A DNA stretch of 31,277 nt from Reclinomonas americana ATCC 50394 (lineage: Eukaryota; Jakobida; Jakobea; Jakobida): the NCBI GenBank assembly GCA_048213135.1, contig PS015043.1:23282-54558 (forward strand), written 5' to 3'. Below, piece after piece: positions 12,301-20,221 of the stretch; the stretch's first letter is position 1; every line of letters begins with the position of its first letter. The position numbers and the translations under genes were made by a program. Below the pieces are notes generated by a model that worked only from the letters and a program-made list of their open reading frames with translations, was not told where the DNA came from and did no database searches.

Positions 12301-14164
12301 CAATGTGGTAGTGAGCGGGACCTGGCGTCGAGATGCTGCGAGCAGCCTCCTGTCGCTGACCTATGGTAAACGCAGGTCCCTGTGGACCGGTTGGAGTCGA
12401 ATAAGCTCCCTGATCGAGGACGGTGAGACAGCGACTGAGATTAGAAACATCGAGTGCACGAACCGGTCCAGGCGACATCGAACGCTCTTGCGGTTCGGGA
12501 TGGCGACCGGCGATCGTGACTCCGTGTACCGCAGGTGAGTGTGGACTGTACGCGCCCTGTGGAGGAAACGAGCGATCAGCACAAACACCTTGGGTAGTGA
12601 CGTGCCGAGAACGAGTACGAACCGGACCAGGAGTTGCCTGTCGATCCGAAGCAGCCTCTTCGCGCCTCGGTACAATCGAGTACGCCGGAGCAGTTGGGTT
12701 TGTCGATAACCTGCCATCGTCGCTGGTGTAGGCACCCTGCATGTAGCTTGATTAAGCTCGAGGACAGAAGACGGATTTGAGTCGCAGCCACGAACCGGTC
12801 CCGGTTGCGCGCTGTCGGTGTCAGACGAGGCGGGATGGCGCGACTGAATGCTCCACGACGGAGCGTTTGGATGCTGCGAGTCCATGCGCTGCTGTGGATT
12901 GTATGAACCCTGTGCAACAGGCAGCGCAGAATGAGTCGCCAAACACACGCCTCGGCAACCAGTGACCGCCACTTACCGGTCCTGGTGATGCTGATCTGTC
13001 CTGTGGATCAGGCGATTGTGGGTGGCGCGACTGCAAGCTGAATGCGGGGGCGGTCGGATGCTGTGAGTCCATGCGCTGCTGCGGGTTGTATGCGCCCTAC
13101 AAAAGACGGTGATCTGCGTGAGTGCAATACGAGAAAAGGGACGCTGCGCCCGACGAACCGGTCCCGGCGCTGCAGATCCGTCTGGCGCGTCCGACGACTG
13201 AGGGTGTCGCGACTGAATGCTCCACGCTGGAACATTTGGATGCTGTGAATCGGTGCGCTGTTGTGGAGTGTATGCTCCCTGCGTGTGACAGGAAACGGTT
13301 AGAATCGCCATCTGCAGGAGAAAATGACGTCCACACAAACCGGTCCTGCGCCGAGGAATACACACAGTAAGCATTCAGAACACAGGCAGCAGAAACAATA
13401 GACGGCACGCGCACAAACACATACCAGGTGACGAATCGCCGACTCCGCGAGGAACACTGGCAGATCGGCCGCTGATCGAGTACGCAGGCGCAGCACGACG
13501 AACAGGTGACACGTCGGCATTGTATGCACCCTGCACGTGATGCCAAGTAAGCGACATGCAGCAATGGGGCGGTACTGACAGCAAACAGACACACCGGTGC
13601 AGGCGTCCCTTGTTCCTCGCGCGGCTGCGCATGTCGTTCACCAATCGTCCACCGTGGCACCGTTGACTGCATGAGCTCCACGTTAACATTGTGCGCGCCT
13701 GGTCCCGGAGTCGGCTCGTGCCGACCGTCAGCCGACAATGGTCGAGTGCCCATGGTAAATGCTGGCGCATTTGGATGCCGGGAGGAGCTGTCGACTTGAG
13801 AATTGTATTGACCCTGCATCCACGAGTGAGCTGATGAAGTAGAAGTAAATGTGTGAGCATGTGCGCAACTGGGGCAGGCGTTGGCTGTGGATTGAACAAT
13901 GATGGAGGTCGACCAGCGATGGAGTGTGCCGGTGGGGTGGGGTTGCGCGATGACACGCGATCGTTGACAGAATATGTGCCCTGCGTCGTAGAGAAAGGAA
14001 GGGGGACACAGAGGCAAAGATGAGGCACGAGATAGAGAGAGAAGGTATGGGGAGGGGGACTGGGAGAGAGAATAAAGAGATGGGGTGGCAGAGAAAGAAG
14101 GAAATGGGGAATGAGAAGGGGGCACTGGGAAATAACAGAGGCAACAGTGAGGCAGAAAGGGGGC

Positions 14165-14211
<47 letters not shown>

Positions 14212-17200
14212 NNNNNNNNNNNNNNNNNNNNGAGAGAGAGAGAGATTGAGCGAGGCAGAGTGGTAATTGCTATGATATCTCGCTGAGGGTAAAATACGCA
14301 CGGGGGCAGGCGTCCACTCGTCCTCACGACGCGGTGGCGGCGACCGAGGGGCCATGGTAAACGCGGGTGCCGAGGCGCGGAGATGAGGAGAATATTGACC
14401 TACAACGCGGTGAGCACAATGCATCCATCGCGGGACTAGAATGCACTACGATACCTGGTCCCGGCGATGGCTCGGCTATGGATGGAGGAGCAGCACCGGT
14501 AAAAACGGGTGCGCCGCTGGAAGACTGAGGCGGAGCAGGATTGTATGCTCCCTGCGGTCACCGAATTGGTGAAACAACAGAGATCGGGAGAAACAGGCCA
14601 CGGAGAAGAGCGGTTCTCACCGGTCCTGGTGTTGGCACCGGAGACGACGATGTGGCTGGTCGGCCGGCGATGGTCGGCGCTTGGGCACGACGCGGAGATG
14701 GCACACGATAGTAGCCAGGACCAGGAGTGGGTGATTCACTGCGAGCAGGGTGTCGGCCTGACATAGTCACCGCTGGACCTGAGCGCGTCAGACTCGGATT
14801 GTGGGCGCCCTGTTTTGGTGCGTGGAGTGAGTCGGGAAAGGAACCGCTGAACGATAAAGATGGCAGACACATACACATACCGGGCCGGGGAAGCTGTCGC
14901 TCGGATTCGAGCGAGCCGTGTCGCGGCCGAGCAGGCTGACGGAGATGCCACCGGGTACCGTCGACGGAACCGAGTAAGCAGCCTGCATTACAAGTGAGTT
15001 GCCGCTGTTGAGTAGCGTCGGCGAGACGGAATATGCACGCAACTGGACCGGGAGAGGATGATGTGGCGGTGCTGAAACTTGTCGCTTGTCGCTGACCGAG
15101 TGTCCACTGAGGAGAGTGATGCTGCACGACGCGCGTTTGTGGTTGGTAATCGCCGGGTCCTGTGGGTGGAGGGCAATTTAGTGAAATGCACAGCACAAAG
15201 TGGTGCGAGGGGACGTACCTGGAGCGCGAGCACTCTGCGTCTCTGGTGGGCGACCAGCGATGGTGGGGCCGCTGGCGGGGCGAGCGGAGGATGATTGATA
15301 GGCGCCCTGGCGAAAGAGATGTAAGGGGTGGGAGAGTGAGGGACAGGGAGGCGAGGAGGGAAGGGGAAGGGAAGGATGGCAGGAAGAGGAGAGAAGGGAG
15401 ACAGACCAATACATGAGAATATGGAGTGGTGGAGGGTCGGCGAGAGTTTACAATGGAGTATGCAGAAGAAAGAAGAGTGAACGCGAAGTGAGCGCAAGGA
15501 CAGAGACCAAGCAAAACTCAAATGCGGAGCGAGGGAACAGAAGAGAATGCAGCGGAGGGAACGAAAGAGACTGTTGCATGTGGAGCACGAGGAAAACAAC
15601 AACGAGATCAAAGAGTGTGACAACGGAATACAGAAGATCCAAAAGAGTAGAATGATCTGTGCCAACGCGTGTAGAGACAACAGTTGAAGCTACAAGCAAG
15701 AGCTCACGCAACAGGTCCCGGTGAGTCGGCCGTACTTGGTCGACCAGCACTGTGCCGCCCGGCGATACTGTACTCGGGCGACGCTGGTCTCACCTGGCGC
15801 AGAGGTGGGACATTGTACTGACCCTGCGATGCGAGAGTGTGAGTGTGCGGTGAAAGGAAAACAAAGGCAGCGGCGGCAACGCACCGGGCCAGGGCTACCG
15901 GGTGCGCGAGGAGATTTGGCGCGCTTCCCAATGGAGAAGGCTGGAGTTGAGGGCTTCGGGCTTGTGCGTGCGGGTGCGTAGGCAGCAGGGCCTGTGTGTG
16001 CAGGGATTGGATGAGAAGAAGGCAAGAAAGAGGAGTAGCGACAGCAAGATAGAACCTGATACCGACAGAGAAGGAGAGAGGCGGAGAAAGAGTGCTCCCA
16101 TTCCTCAGACACGAACCTGGAGATGTGTCGGTCACAACACGAACACCCCGTCTTGCTTGGATTGTATAACTTGGACCAGCAGCACCCTGGTTGACGGTCA
16201 CCGAATACGCGCCAGGACCTATCGATAAAAATAAGAGATGCCGTGCATCAACGAGAGCGGAGAGGAAAGAGACACGAGACCTGGACTCGGATGCTGCTGT
16301 CGTTGACGGCCATCTGGTTGCCAACCGCCACCGGCCTGCGGCAACGACGGGCTTCCAGCGCCCTGTGTGTGTGCTGCCAGTGAGATTGCGATGAAAAACA
16401 TAGCACGGATGGAGGGGAGATACGGAACTGGCTTTGGCGATGCACCGTAGGAGGGTCGACCAGAGAGTGACCACTCGGAGCTCGTCACTGTGATGGGGGG
16501 TGCAGTGAGAAAAGCGATTCATAGTGGACAAGGCCAAAGGGAGTTAAAGGACCACGAACCACGTGGGAGGCGCACTGGTGACTGACCATGGCCTTCGGGT
16601 GATTCTGCGAGAGGAGAAATGTTATGAGCACAATTGTCAACAAGACGAAAAGGGCGAACGAAGGAAGAAGAACGAGGGAGCAGATGGTGCGAGACGAGAC
16701 GAGGGAGCAAAAGAACGGTGAGCCAACGAAGGAGGTGAGCAATGGGAGACCGAGATTCAATGGTGAAGCGTGAGAAACAAACGAGCCAACGAGTACAAAC
16801 AGGGTCAGCTGTCTGAGTTGACACATCGTCTTGCACGAGATTGAGAAGGGGAGCAACAGGGAAGCAGGAATGCACACGAAGAAACACGAGTAAAGAGTCA
16901 AAGAAGACTCCTGGCCAACGCGATCAGCAACGAACGTGGGGCCAAAGCAGCAGGAATGCAAGACGAACAGAGGAGGCACAAGACCATGTAACCAACGCAG
17001 AGTGAGGGATGGAGAGGGAGAGAGGAACGATAGGAATGCACACGATGAAGCGATCATGCGCCGGTGAATAGCACAAAATGGATCGACTCGCAAGGGACCA
17101 ACAAGACGGTGGCACAAGACAACTGACCCAACGCAAGAATGCGATAAGCTGTCACCCAGAGAGAGAGAGAAGATTGGGAGCGAGGAATGGAGTTAGAGGA

Positions 17201-17543
17201 ATGCACACGATGAAGCGATGAAGCAGTGAAGAGCCAGGGGGATCGGGTGAAGAGGGACCACAACGGCAGGACGAGAGAGAGAGAGAGGAGGAGAGGAGGA
17301 GAGAGGAGAGGAGAGGAGAGGAGGGGAAGGGAGGGAGGAGGAGGAGGGAAGAAAGGAGAGAGGACGGAGAGAGGAGACGCGAGAAGAGCGAGAGAAGACG
17401 CGAGGAGGGTACTACGTCGTGACTCGACATGAGTCAGGAGCAGACAAGCTGCTGTACCGTNNNNNNNNNNNNNNNNNNNNGACGACGACGACGACGACGA
17501 CGAGTACGACGACGTACGACGACGAGACGAGTAGAGAGACGAG

Positions 17544-17601
<58 letters not shown>

Positions 17602-18444
17602 TAGAGAGAGAGACCGGGAAGTCAAGGAATGCGCACTATGAAGCAATCGAAGAACAAACGAATCGGCTTGCAAGGGACCAGAACAGCAGAAATGCATGAC
17701 GAGAAAGGAGGCACAACACCACAACGCAGAGAGGGAGACAGGAACGGCAGGAATGCGCACTGTGAAGCGATGAAGCGATCGAAGAACAAACGAGTCAACT
17801 TGCAAGGCACCAGAACAGCAGGAATGCATGACGAGAAAGGAGGCACAACACCACAACGCAGAGAGGGAGACAGGAACGGCAGGAATGTGCACTGTGAAGC
17901 GATGAAGCAATCGAAGAACAAACGAATCAACTTGCAAGGGACCAGAACAAAAGGAATGCAGGATGAGAGGAGGGAGACACAACACCATGTTGCCCCTCAC
18001 AGAAGAGAGACTGTGCACCAACAGATACTCACCAAACTCGCCCCTTCCAACCACTCTCCCCACTGCACTCGTCACAGTCGACACACTCGACACAGTCTCC
18101 ACACGCTGTCTCCCTCGCATCATCATTCCCTGCTGTGCATGCTGTCGCTCCACAAAAGGCAGAATCGGTCCACGGGTTTGCTCCTCCGCCGCAACCACTT
18201 CGCGCGGGATAATCGATGCCTCCAGAGGTCGACTTCCCGCTGCAACAGACGTCGACTTGCTGGTGCTTCTTCGCTGCAGATGCTGCTGTTGTTGTTGGTG
18301 TTGAGAGGGTGAAAAGTACGGCACTGCAGTGCCACCTGTGGCGTACATTGCAGAGGACATGCCACTGCGTGTGACTGTGCTTGAGGAGCTCTCATGCACT
18401 GAGCAGAGTGTGAGAGAGTGAGAGAGGAGAGAGGGGTTTGTCAT
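756..18444 (-). CDS. Giant sperm-tail PG-rich repeat (STPGR/SHIPPO) protein, 73 visible exons
   Basis: The gene encodes about 2,850 visible residues, nearly all repeats of about 30-36 residues. Each has a Pro-Gly-Pro-x-x-Tyr core (PGPAAY, PGPGAY, TPGPADY, sometimes PAP), then a segment like APAFTIGQR. This is the STPGR signature found in axonemal and other microtubule-associated proteins, including inner-microtubule-lumen proteins; a structural flagellar role is inferred. I count about 80 repeats outside the gap at 3387-3899. The N-terminus (exon 18444-18033) is not repetitive and has a Q-rich stretch (QHQQQQQHLQ). The C-terminus is SPGLSRAA before the stop at 756-758. Exon coordinates are in the four exon-set entries. 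Phases agree at all junctions except across the gap. The start ATG at 18444 is the first in an open frame; an ATG at about 18360 is an alternative. Joining the first exon to the rest across a 1.5-kb intron is less certain than the remainder. Confidence 0.9.
2367..3299 (-). repeat. Long polypyrimidine (plus strand) intron of the STPGR gene
   Basis: This 933-bp stretch is almost pure C/T with scattered CACTCA units on the plus strand, so the transcript is purine-rich. It has two related blocks around 2590-2700 and 2775-2880 that share ACTCCCGCCCT...CTCAAACTTCTCTCCTC-type sequence, a tandem duplication. Open frames here follow from the composition and are not genes. A (TC)n run lies at about 3210-3232. 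Confidence 0.75.
3387..3899. other. Assembly gap (513 N) inside the STPGR gene
   Basis: Sequence is unknown. Coding exons run into it from both sides (3976 downward, and AADLPGPGQYEY emerging below 3387), so one or more STPGR exons are missing. Confidence 0.95.
6132..6177. other. Assembly gap (46 N) in an STPGR intron
   Basis: The gap lies in the intron 6055-6340 between a (CT)n tract and a stretch of odd, flow-like sequence (about 6178-6300). Confidence 0.95.
6341..7066 (-). repeat. Three tandem near-identical 198-nt two-repeat exons
   Basis: Exons 7066-6869, 6804-6607 and 6538-6341 are each exactly 198 nt, with the same start (GT CCN GCN) and end phase. Each encodes a first repeat close to PAAYLIPDERRHPAFTIGQR and a second starting PADY. 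The intervening introns differ much more than the exons. A fourth, 195-nt relative lies at 6054-5860. Tandem duplication of a two-repeat exon is the simplest explanation. Confidence 0.85.
7425..7451 (-). other. 27-nt microexon encoding AAYNPGDLS
   Basis: The exon is bounded by ctgtgcag and gttgcg, phase 0 at both ends. The next exon starts at 7357 (KGPAFSIQGR) after a 67-nt intron. The position matches the other two 27-nt microexons exactly: nine codons after Pro-Gly-Pro. Confidence 0.74.
7750..7776 (-). other. 27-nt microexon encoding ADYAPELPP
   Basis: The exon is bounded by cacgcag and gtgtgt, phase 0 at both ends. The next exon starts at 7684 with VGPFWTIQQR. A sister copy at 8115-8019 encodes the same residues without this intron (ADYAPELPPQGPFWSI). 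Confidence 0.78.
8847..8873 (-). other. 27-nt microexon encoding AAYDPHLPS
   Basis: The exon is bounded by tttgcag and gttgag, is phase 0 at both ends, and supplies the nine residues after a Pro-Gly-Pro. The downstream partner exon starts at 8678 with NAPKWTMLGK. The intron between them contains a CA/GA microsatellite. Confidence 0.75.
9649..9653 (-). other. 5-nt microexon GACCG (7 of 7)
   Basis: The minus strand reads ggctgcag|GACCG|gtttgtcg. It joins the exon ending at 9722 (R-A-P-G) to the exon starting at 9583 (TCT TCA TAC), giving A-P-G-P-S-S-Y. Flanking introns are 68 and 65 nt. Confidence 0.78.
10045..10049 (-). other. 5-nt microexon GACCG (6 of 7)
   Basis: The minus strand reads gcgatgcag|GACCG|gtgagaat. 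It joins the exon ending at 10115 (E-R-L-P-G) to the exon starting at 9981 (TCC GAG TAC), giving L-P-G-P-S-E-Y. Flanking introns are 65 and 63 nt. Confidence 0.78.
10622..10626 (-). other. 5-nt microexon GACCG (5 of 7)
   Basis: The minus strand reads ttgtgcag|GACCG|gtatggag. It joins the exon ending at 10693 (D-A-T-P-G) to the exon starting at 10553 (GGC AAT TAC), giving T-P-G-P-G-N-Y. Flanking introns are 66 and 68 nt. Confidence 0.78.
11030..11034 (-). other. 5-nt microexon GACCG (4 of 7)
   Basis: The minus strand reads ctgtgcag|GACCG|gtgattc. It joins the exon ending at 11102 (M-T-P-G) to the exon starting at 10962 (GGC ATG TAC), giving T-P-G-P-G-M-Y. Flanking introns are both 67 nt. Confidence 0.78.
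11431..11435 (-). other. 5-nt microexon GACCG (3 of 7)
   Basis: The minus strand reads ggtgccag|GACCG|gtgcgatc. It joins the exon ending at 11502 (A-S-P-G) to the exon starting at 11362 (AGT GAC TAC), giving S-P-G-P-S-D-Y. Flanking introns are 66 and 68 nt. Confidence 0.78.
11826..11830 (-). other. 5-nt microexon GCCCG (2 of 7)
   Basis: The minus strand reads catcgcag|GCCCG|gtttgtg. It joins the exon ending at 11894 (Asp-Asn-Pro-G) to the exon starting at 11761 (GGA GCA TAT), giving N-P-G-P-G-A-Y. Flanking introns are 63 and 64 nt. The base change relative to the other copies is synonymous (GGC for GGA). Confidence 0.77.
12796..13278 (-). repeat. Three tandem PQQR-type repeat exons
   Basis: Exons 13278-13159 (120 nt), 13096-12977 (120 nt) and 12909-12796 (114 nt) encode variants of one repeat: G-x-Y-x-P-Q-Q-R, then D-S-Q-H-P, then Q-S-R-H-P, ending PGP. 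All are phase 0 at both ends. A more diverged relative follows at 12736-12623 (GAYTSDDGRLSTNP). Confidence 0.85.
13341..13345 (-). other. 5-nt microexon GACCG (1 of 7)
   Basis: The minus strand reads cggcgcag|GACCG|gtttgtg. The exon before (ends 13425) stops one base into a Gly codon after Ser-Pro. The next exon (starts 13278) begins with a whole codon, GGA GCA TAC. Only insertion of GACCG gives Ser-Pro-Gly-Pro-Gly-Ala-Tyr in frame. Flanking introns are 79 and 62 nt. Confidence 0.78.
13981..14301 (-). repeat. STPGR intron with (GA)n tract and 20-N gap
   Basis: An uninterrupted (GA)n run occupies about 14168-14211 and 14232-14244 around a gap at 14212-14231. The flanks are purine-rich. No coding sequence is supported. 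Confidence 0.85.
15307..15712 (-). other. 406-bp STPGR intron
   Basis: The intron joins the exon ending 15713 (P-G-P) to the exon starting 15306 (GGC GCC TAT). It is purine-rich on the plus strand, with no tandem repeat I could define and no coding sequence consistent with the flanks. Confidence 0.7.
16488..18032 (-). repeat. First STPGR intron, filled with a 132-bp minisatellite
   Basis: About 2.8 copies of a 132-bp unit lie at roughly 17625-18000. The landmark aatgca recurs at 17691, 17823 and 17955. Older, diverged copies are visible from about 16850 (ggaatgcacacgatgaag and similar). The unit is a multiple of three and stays open on the minus strand, so it reads as a 44-residue hydrophobic repeat directly following the first exon. 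I treat it as intronic, because a good donor (TTTG|gtgagt at 18032) and acceptor (atcacag at 16488) join in phase. It also contains (GA)n (about 17537-17610) and a 20-N gap at 17461-17480. Confidence 0.75.
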
Positions 18445-19024
18445 GCAAAATTCGTGACTGCTGACCGGTCACGCGACGAATGACTTGTCGTACGGCGTCG
18501 GGCGTGTGTCCGGCCATTGCGCACTGTGTGTGAAAGAGAGAGAGAGACAGAGAGAAGAGCACACGCTCTCCCTCTGTCTGCCGACTTTCGTTGACAAATT
18601 GACCGTTGGGACGTGTGTGGGACGAGTGAACGTTGCAAGTGATAAGCCGAACTTAAAAGGCTCACAGCGAGCTGTCGGATTGTCGAGAACTTGTAGTGCA
18701 GATGAGCGTGCATGTAATGCATCCCACATTTAAACTGCCAGCTTGATCCGATCCTTTGGCCGCTCTCTGGATCGCCGAGCAGCTGATATTACCCGACGTC
18801 GACGGCGATCGGCTTGCCCGATCCAGCACGTCTCTGTCTACATGCACGCACTTGCTCCCTCGCTCTGCAATCCTGAGCCAATCAGCTGTGCACTTTAGCA
18901 GCTGCTTTGCAAACGGGACACTGGTGGGCGGACACAACTCACATCTTTCTTTCACGCTGAGCGCGGTGAGGTCGAGGCAAGCAAGGCGTGATCGTGTGTA
19001 TAGCTACAGTGTGTTTATAATCAT
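18445..19024. promoter_or_regulatory. Shared upstream region of two divergent genes
   Basis: This 580-bp stretch lies between the start of the STPGR gene (minus) and the start of the small cysteine-rich gene (plus). It contains a CCAAT element (CCAATCAG at about 18878), a GA tract near 18534-18550 and a TATA-like TTTATAA at 19014-19020. The TATA-like element is only a few bases before the chosen ATG, which is too close for a classical TATA box for that start. A bidirectional promoter is inferred from gene orientation only. Confidence 0.4.
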
Positions 19025-19059
19025 ATGGGAAACGCACTTGGGTGAGGCTGTGTTTGAGT

Positions 19060-19097
<38 letters not shown>

Positions 19098-19602
19098 GAG
19101 AGAGTGTGTAGTAGTAGTGTGTCGTCGTGTAGGTAGGTGTCGTCGTTCGTTCCGTTCGGTCGGACGGACCGGACCCGGAACCCGGGACCGGACCGTACGT
19201 ACGTAGTACGGTAACGNNNNNNNNNNNNNNNNNNNNGAGAGAGAGAGAGGGGGAGGGGGAGGGAGAGAGAGAGGGAGAGAGTGCGTGTATGATGTGTCGC
19301 TGAGTGTGCTGTCTCTGGCAGGCACCCGGAGGACCGCTACGATGACGTAGAAAACGAGGAAGAGCGGGCGTGGCGACTGGATAATGACAACTGGATGTGC
19401 GGTGTGTGCTTCTGTGTATGTGTGTGCCTTGTCTGCGCTCTTCGTGTCACCCGTACGTCTTCCAGGGCATGTGTGTTATGCGAATCCACGGGATACACGC
19501 TGTTGTGTGCCCAAGTACCGACCGAATGCCGGCTGGACATGCAACAGTGCCGGTTGTTGCTGTGGATGTCTGTGCCAGAACAAGTCAAGAGCGCATGCGT
19601 GA
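19025..19602 (+). CDS. Small cysteine-rich protein with N-myristoylation-type start (77 aa, 3 exons)
   Basis: Exons 19025-19041, 19322-19401 and 19466-19602 join in phase to a 77-residue protein. The first intron (19042-19321) holds (GA)n and a 20-N gap; the second is 64 nt. Both are GT...AG. The protein starts MGNALG, which fits the N-myristoylation consensus (Gly2, small residue at 6). An acidic segment follows (EDRYDDVENEEERAWRLD), then W-x-C-x3-C-x2-N and a dense cysteine run (NSAGCCCGCLCQ). The Trp-Cys-Cys-Asn spacing faintly recalls RanBP2-type zinc fingers but does not match exactly. A membrane-attached, metal-binding or lipidated role is inference; I recognise no family. The 17-nt first exon rests on phase and the MGN start and is the weakest part; the last two exons are stronger. 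Confidence 0.55.
19217..19236. other. Assembly gap (20 N) in a (GA)n tract
   Basis: The gap lies in the first intron of the small cysteine-rich gene. The 5' flank (about 19100-19216) is low-quality-looking sequence with tacgtacg-type strings. Confidence 0.9.
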
Positions 19603-20221
19603 AGGGAGGGATTGTATCGATATGTACAGCTGTGTTGGCGATCCCCGCATCGAGGTGTGCGCTGGAGCTTCCATTCTGCGGAACTGACCCTGCCCATGTA
19701 TGGGAAGCGGGGACATCGTAAGAGCGCCCCGCTTATGTTGGGGCCTCAGGGACACCTACTCATGGCGTGTCCTTGCCCTGCAACGAAAGAAACATGGTGA
19801 ACGCTCCCTCCCCTCCCTCCGTTCGACCTCCACCTCCCTCTCCCTGTCCTCGCCCTGCTGCGACAGAGACATGCCGAACACTCCCTCCTCTCCCTCCTTT
19901 CGTCTTCTGCCTCCTTCTCCCTGTCCTTTCCCTGCCCCGAAAGAGACACGGTGAACACTCCCTCTCCCTCCTTCCCTTCGACCTCCACCTCCCTCTCCCT
20001 GTCCTCGCCCTGCTGCGACAGAGACATGGCGAACGCTCCCTCCCCTCCCTTCGCTTTCCACCTCTCCCTCCCCTCCCTCCCTTCGCCTTCCACCTCTCCC
20101 TCCCTCCCCCCCTTCGCCTTGTAAATGAGCTTTAATGCTCACCCAGTTCTATACTGTGCTTGCGGTGTGAGAAGTGGATCTACAGCCTAATCGAGCGCTG
20201 GCCCGAGGGAGGCACGCACAC
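19603..20221. repeat. Intergenic region with a four-copy ~78-bp minisatellite
   Basis: Four units of about 76-80 bp recur between about 19770 and 20110. Each contains a variant of agagacatggtgaac followed by CTCCCTCC-rich DNA (starts near 19786, 19864, 19940 and 20020). Related C-rich half-units continue to about 20115. The region separates the 3' ends of the small cysteine-rich gene and the PQQ-propeller gene. No gene is supported here. Confidence 0.8.

Larger units (their letters stand above)
9286..13345 (-). other. STPGR gene exon set 2 (25 exons, includes all seven 5-nt microexons)
   Basis: Exons in transcript order: 13345-13341 (5 nt), 13278-13159, 13096-12977, 12909-12796, 12736-12623, 12556-12464, 12409-12215, 12150-12043, 11981-11894, 11830-11826 (5 nt), 11761-11659, 11600-11502, 11435-11431 (5 nt), 11362-11255, 11189-11102, 11034-11030 (5 nt), 10962-10860, 10785-10693, 10626-10622 (5 nt), 10553-10115, 10049-10045 (5 nt), 9981-9874, 9809-9722, 9653-9649 (5 nt), 9583-9286. 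The exon 10553-10115 holds four repeats with no intron. The exon at 11189 starts GSVTLPELS, so its repeat has lost the core tyrosine. The junction 10860/10785 gives a doubled PGPGPAHY. Confidence 0.82.
13425..18444 (-). other. STPGR gene exon set 1 (N-terminal, 15 exons)
   Basis: Exons in transcript order: 18444-18033, 16487-16429, 16362-16281, 16218-16117, 15991-15885, 15823-15713, 15306-15219, 15159-15044, 14982-14881, 14809-14621, 14551-14455, 14399-14302, 13980-13870, 13813-13595, 13530-13425. The first three carry no PGPxxY core; the second reads SEWSLSGRPSYGASPKP and the third is Gly/Pro/Gln-rich. The first canonical repeat is at 16218 (PGAYSVTVNQ). Introns are 60-70 nt, except the first (16488-18032), 15307-15712, and 13981-14301, which contains a (GA)n tract and a 20-N gap. 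One repeat core is GAH (14809) instead of GAY, and another is GAHN inside 13813-13595. Several cores are PAP instead of PGP in this part. Confidence 0.82.

Noticed and set aside
9649-13345. Regularly spaced accggtcctgc strings resembling a spaced repeat array
   Set aside because: Not a CRISPR or other array. Most copies are exon ends (PGP plus donor) and the rest are the 5-nt microexons. Spacing is irregular and the context is a eukaryotic gene.
16485-17117. Membrane-protein-like minus-strand frame of 210 codons
   Set aside because: It lies in the first STPGR intron and in decayed minisatellite copies. Hydrophobicity comes from purine-rich DNA read on the opposite strand.
18662-19061. Open frames of about 100 codons on both strands in the divergent upstream region
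   Set aside because: Neither has a supported start or a phase-compatible splice into a neighbouring exon. Both are consistent with chance in DNA of this composition.
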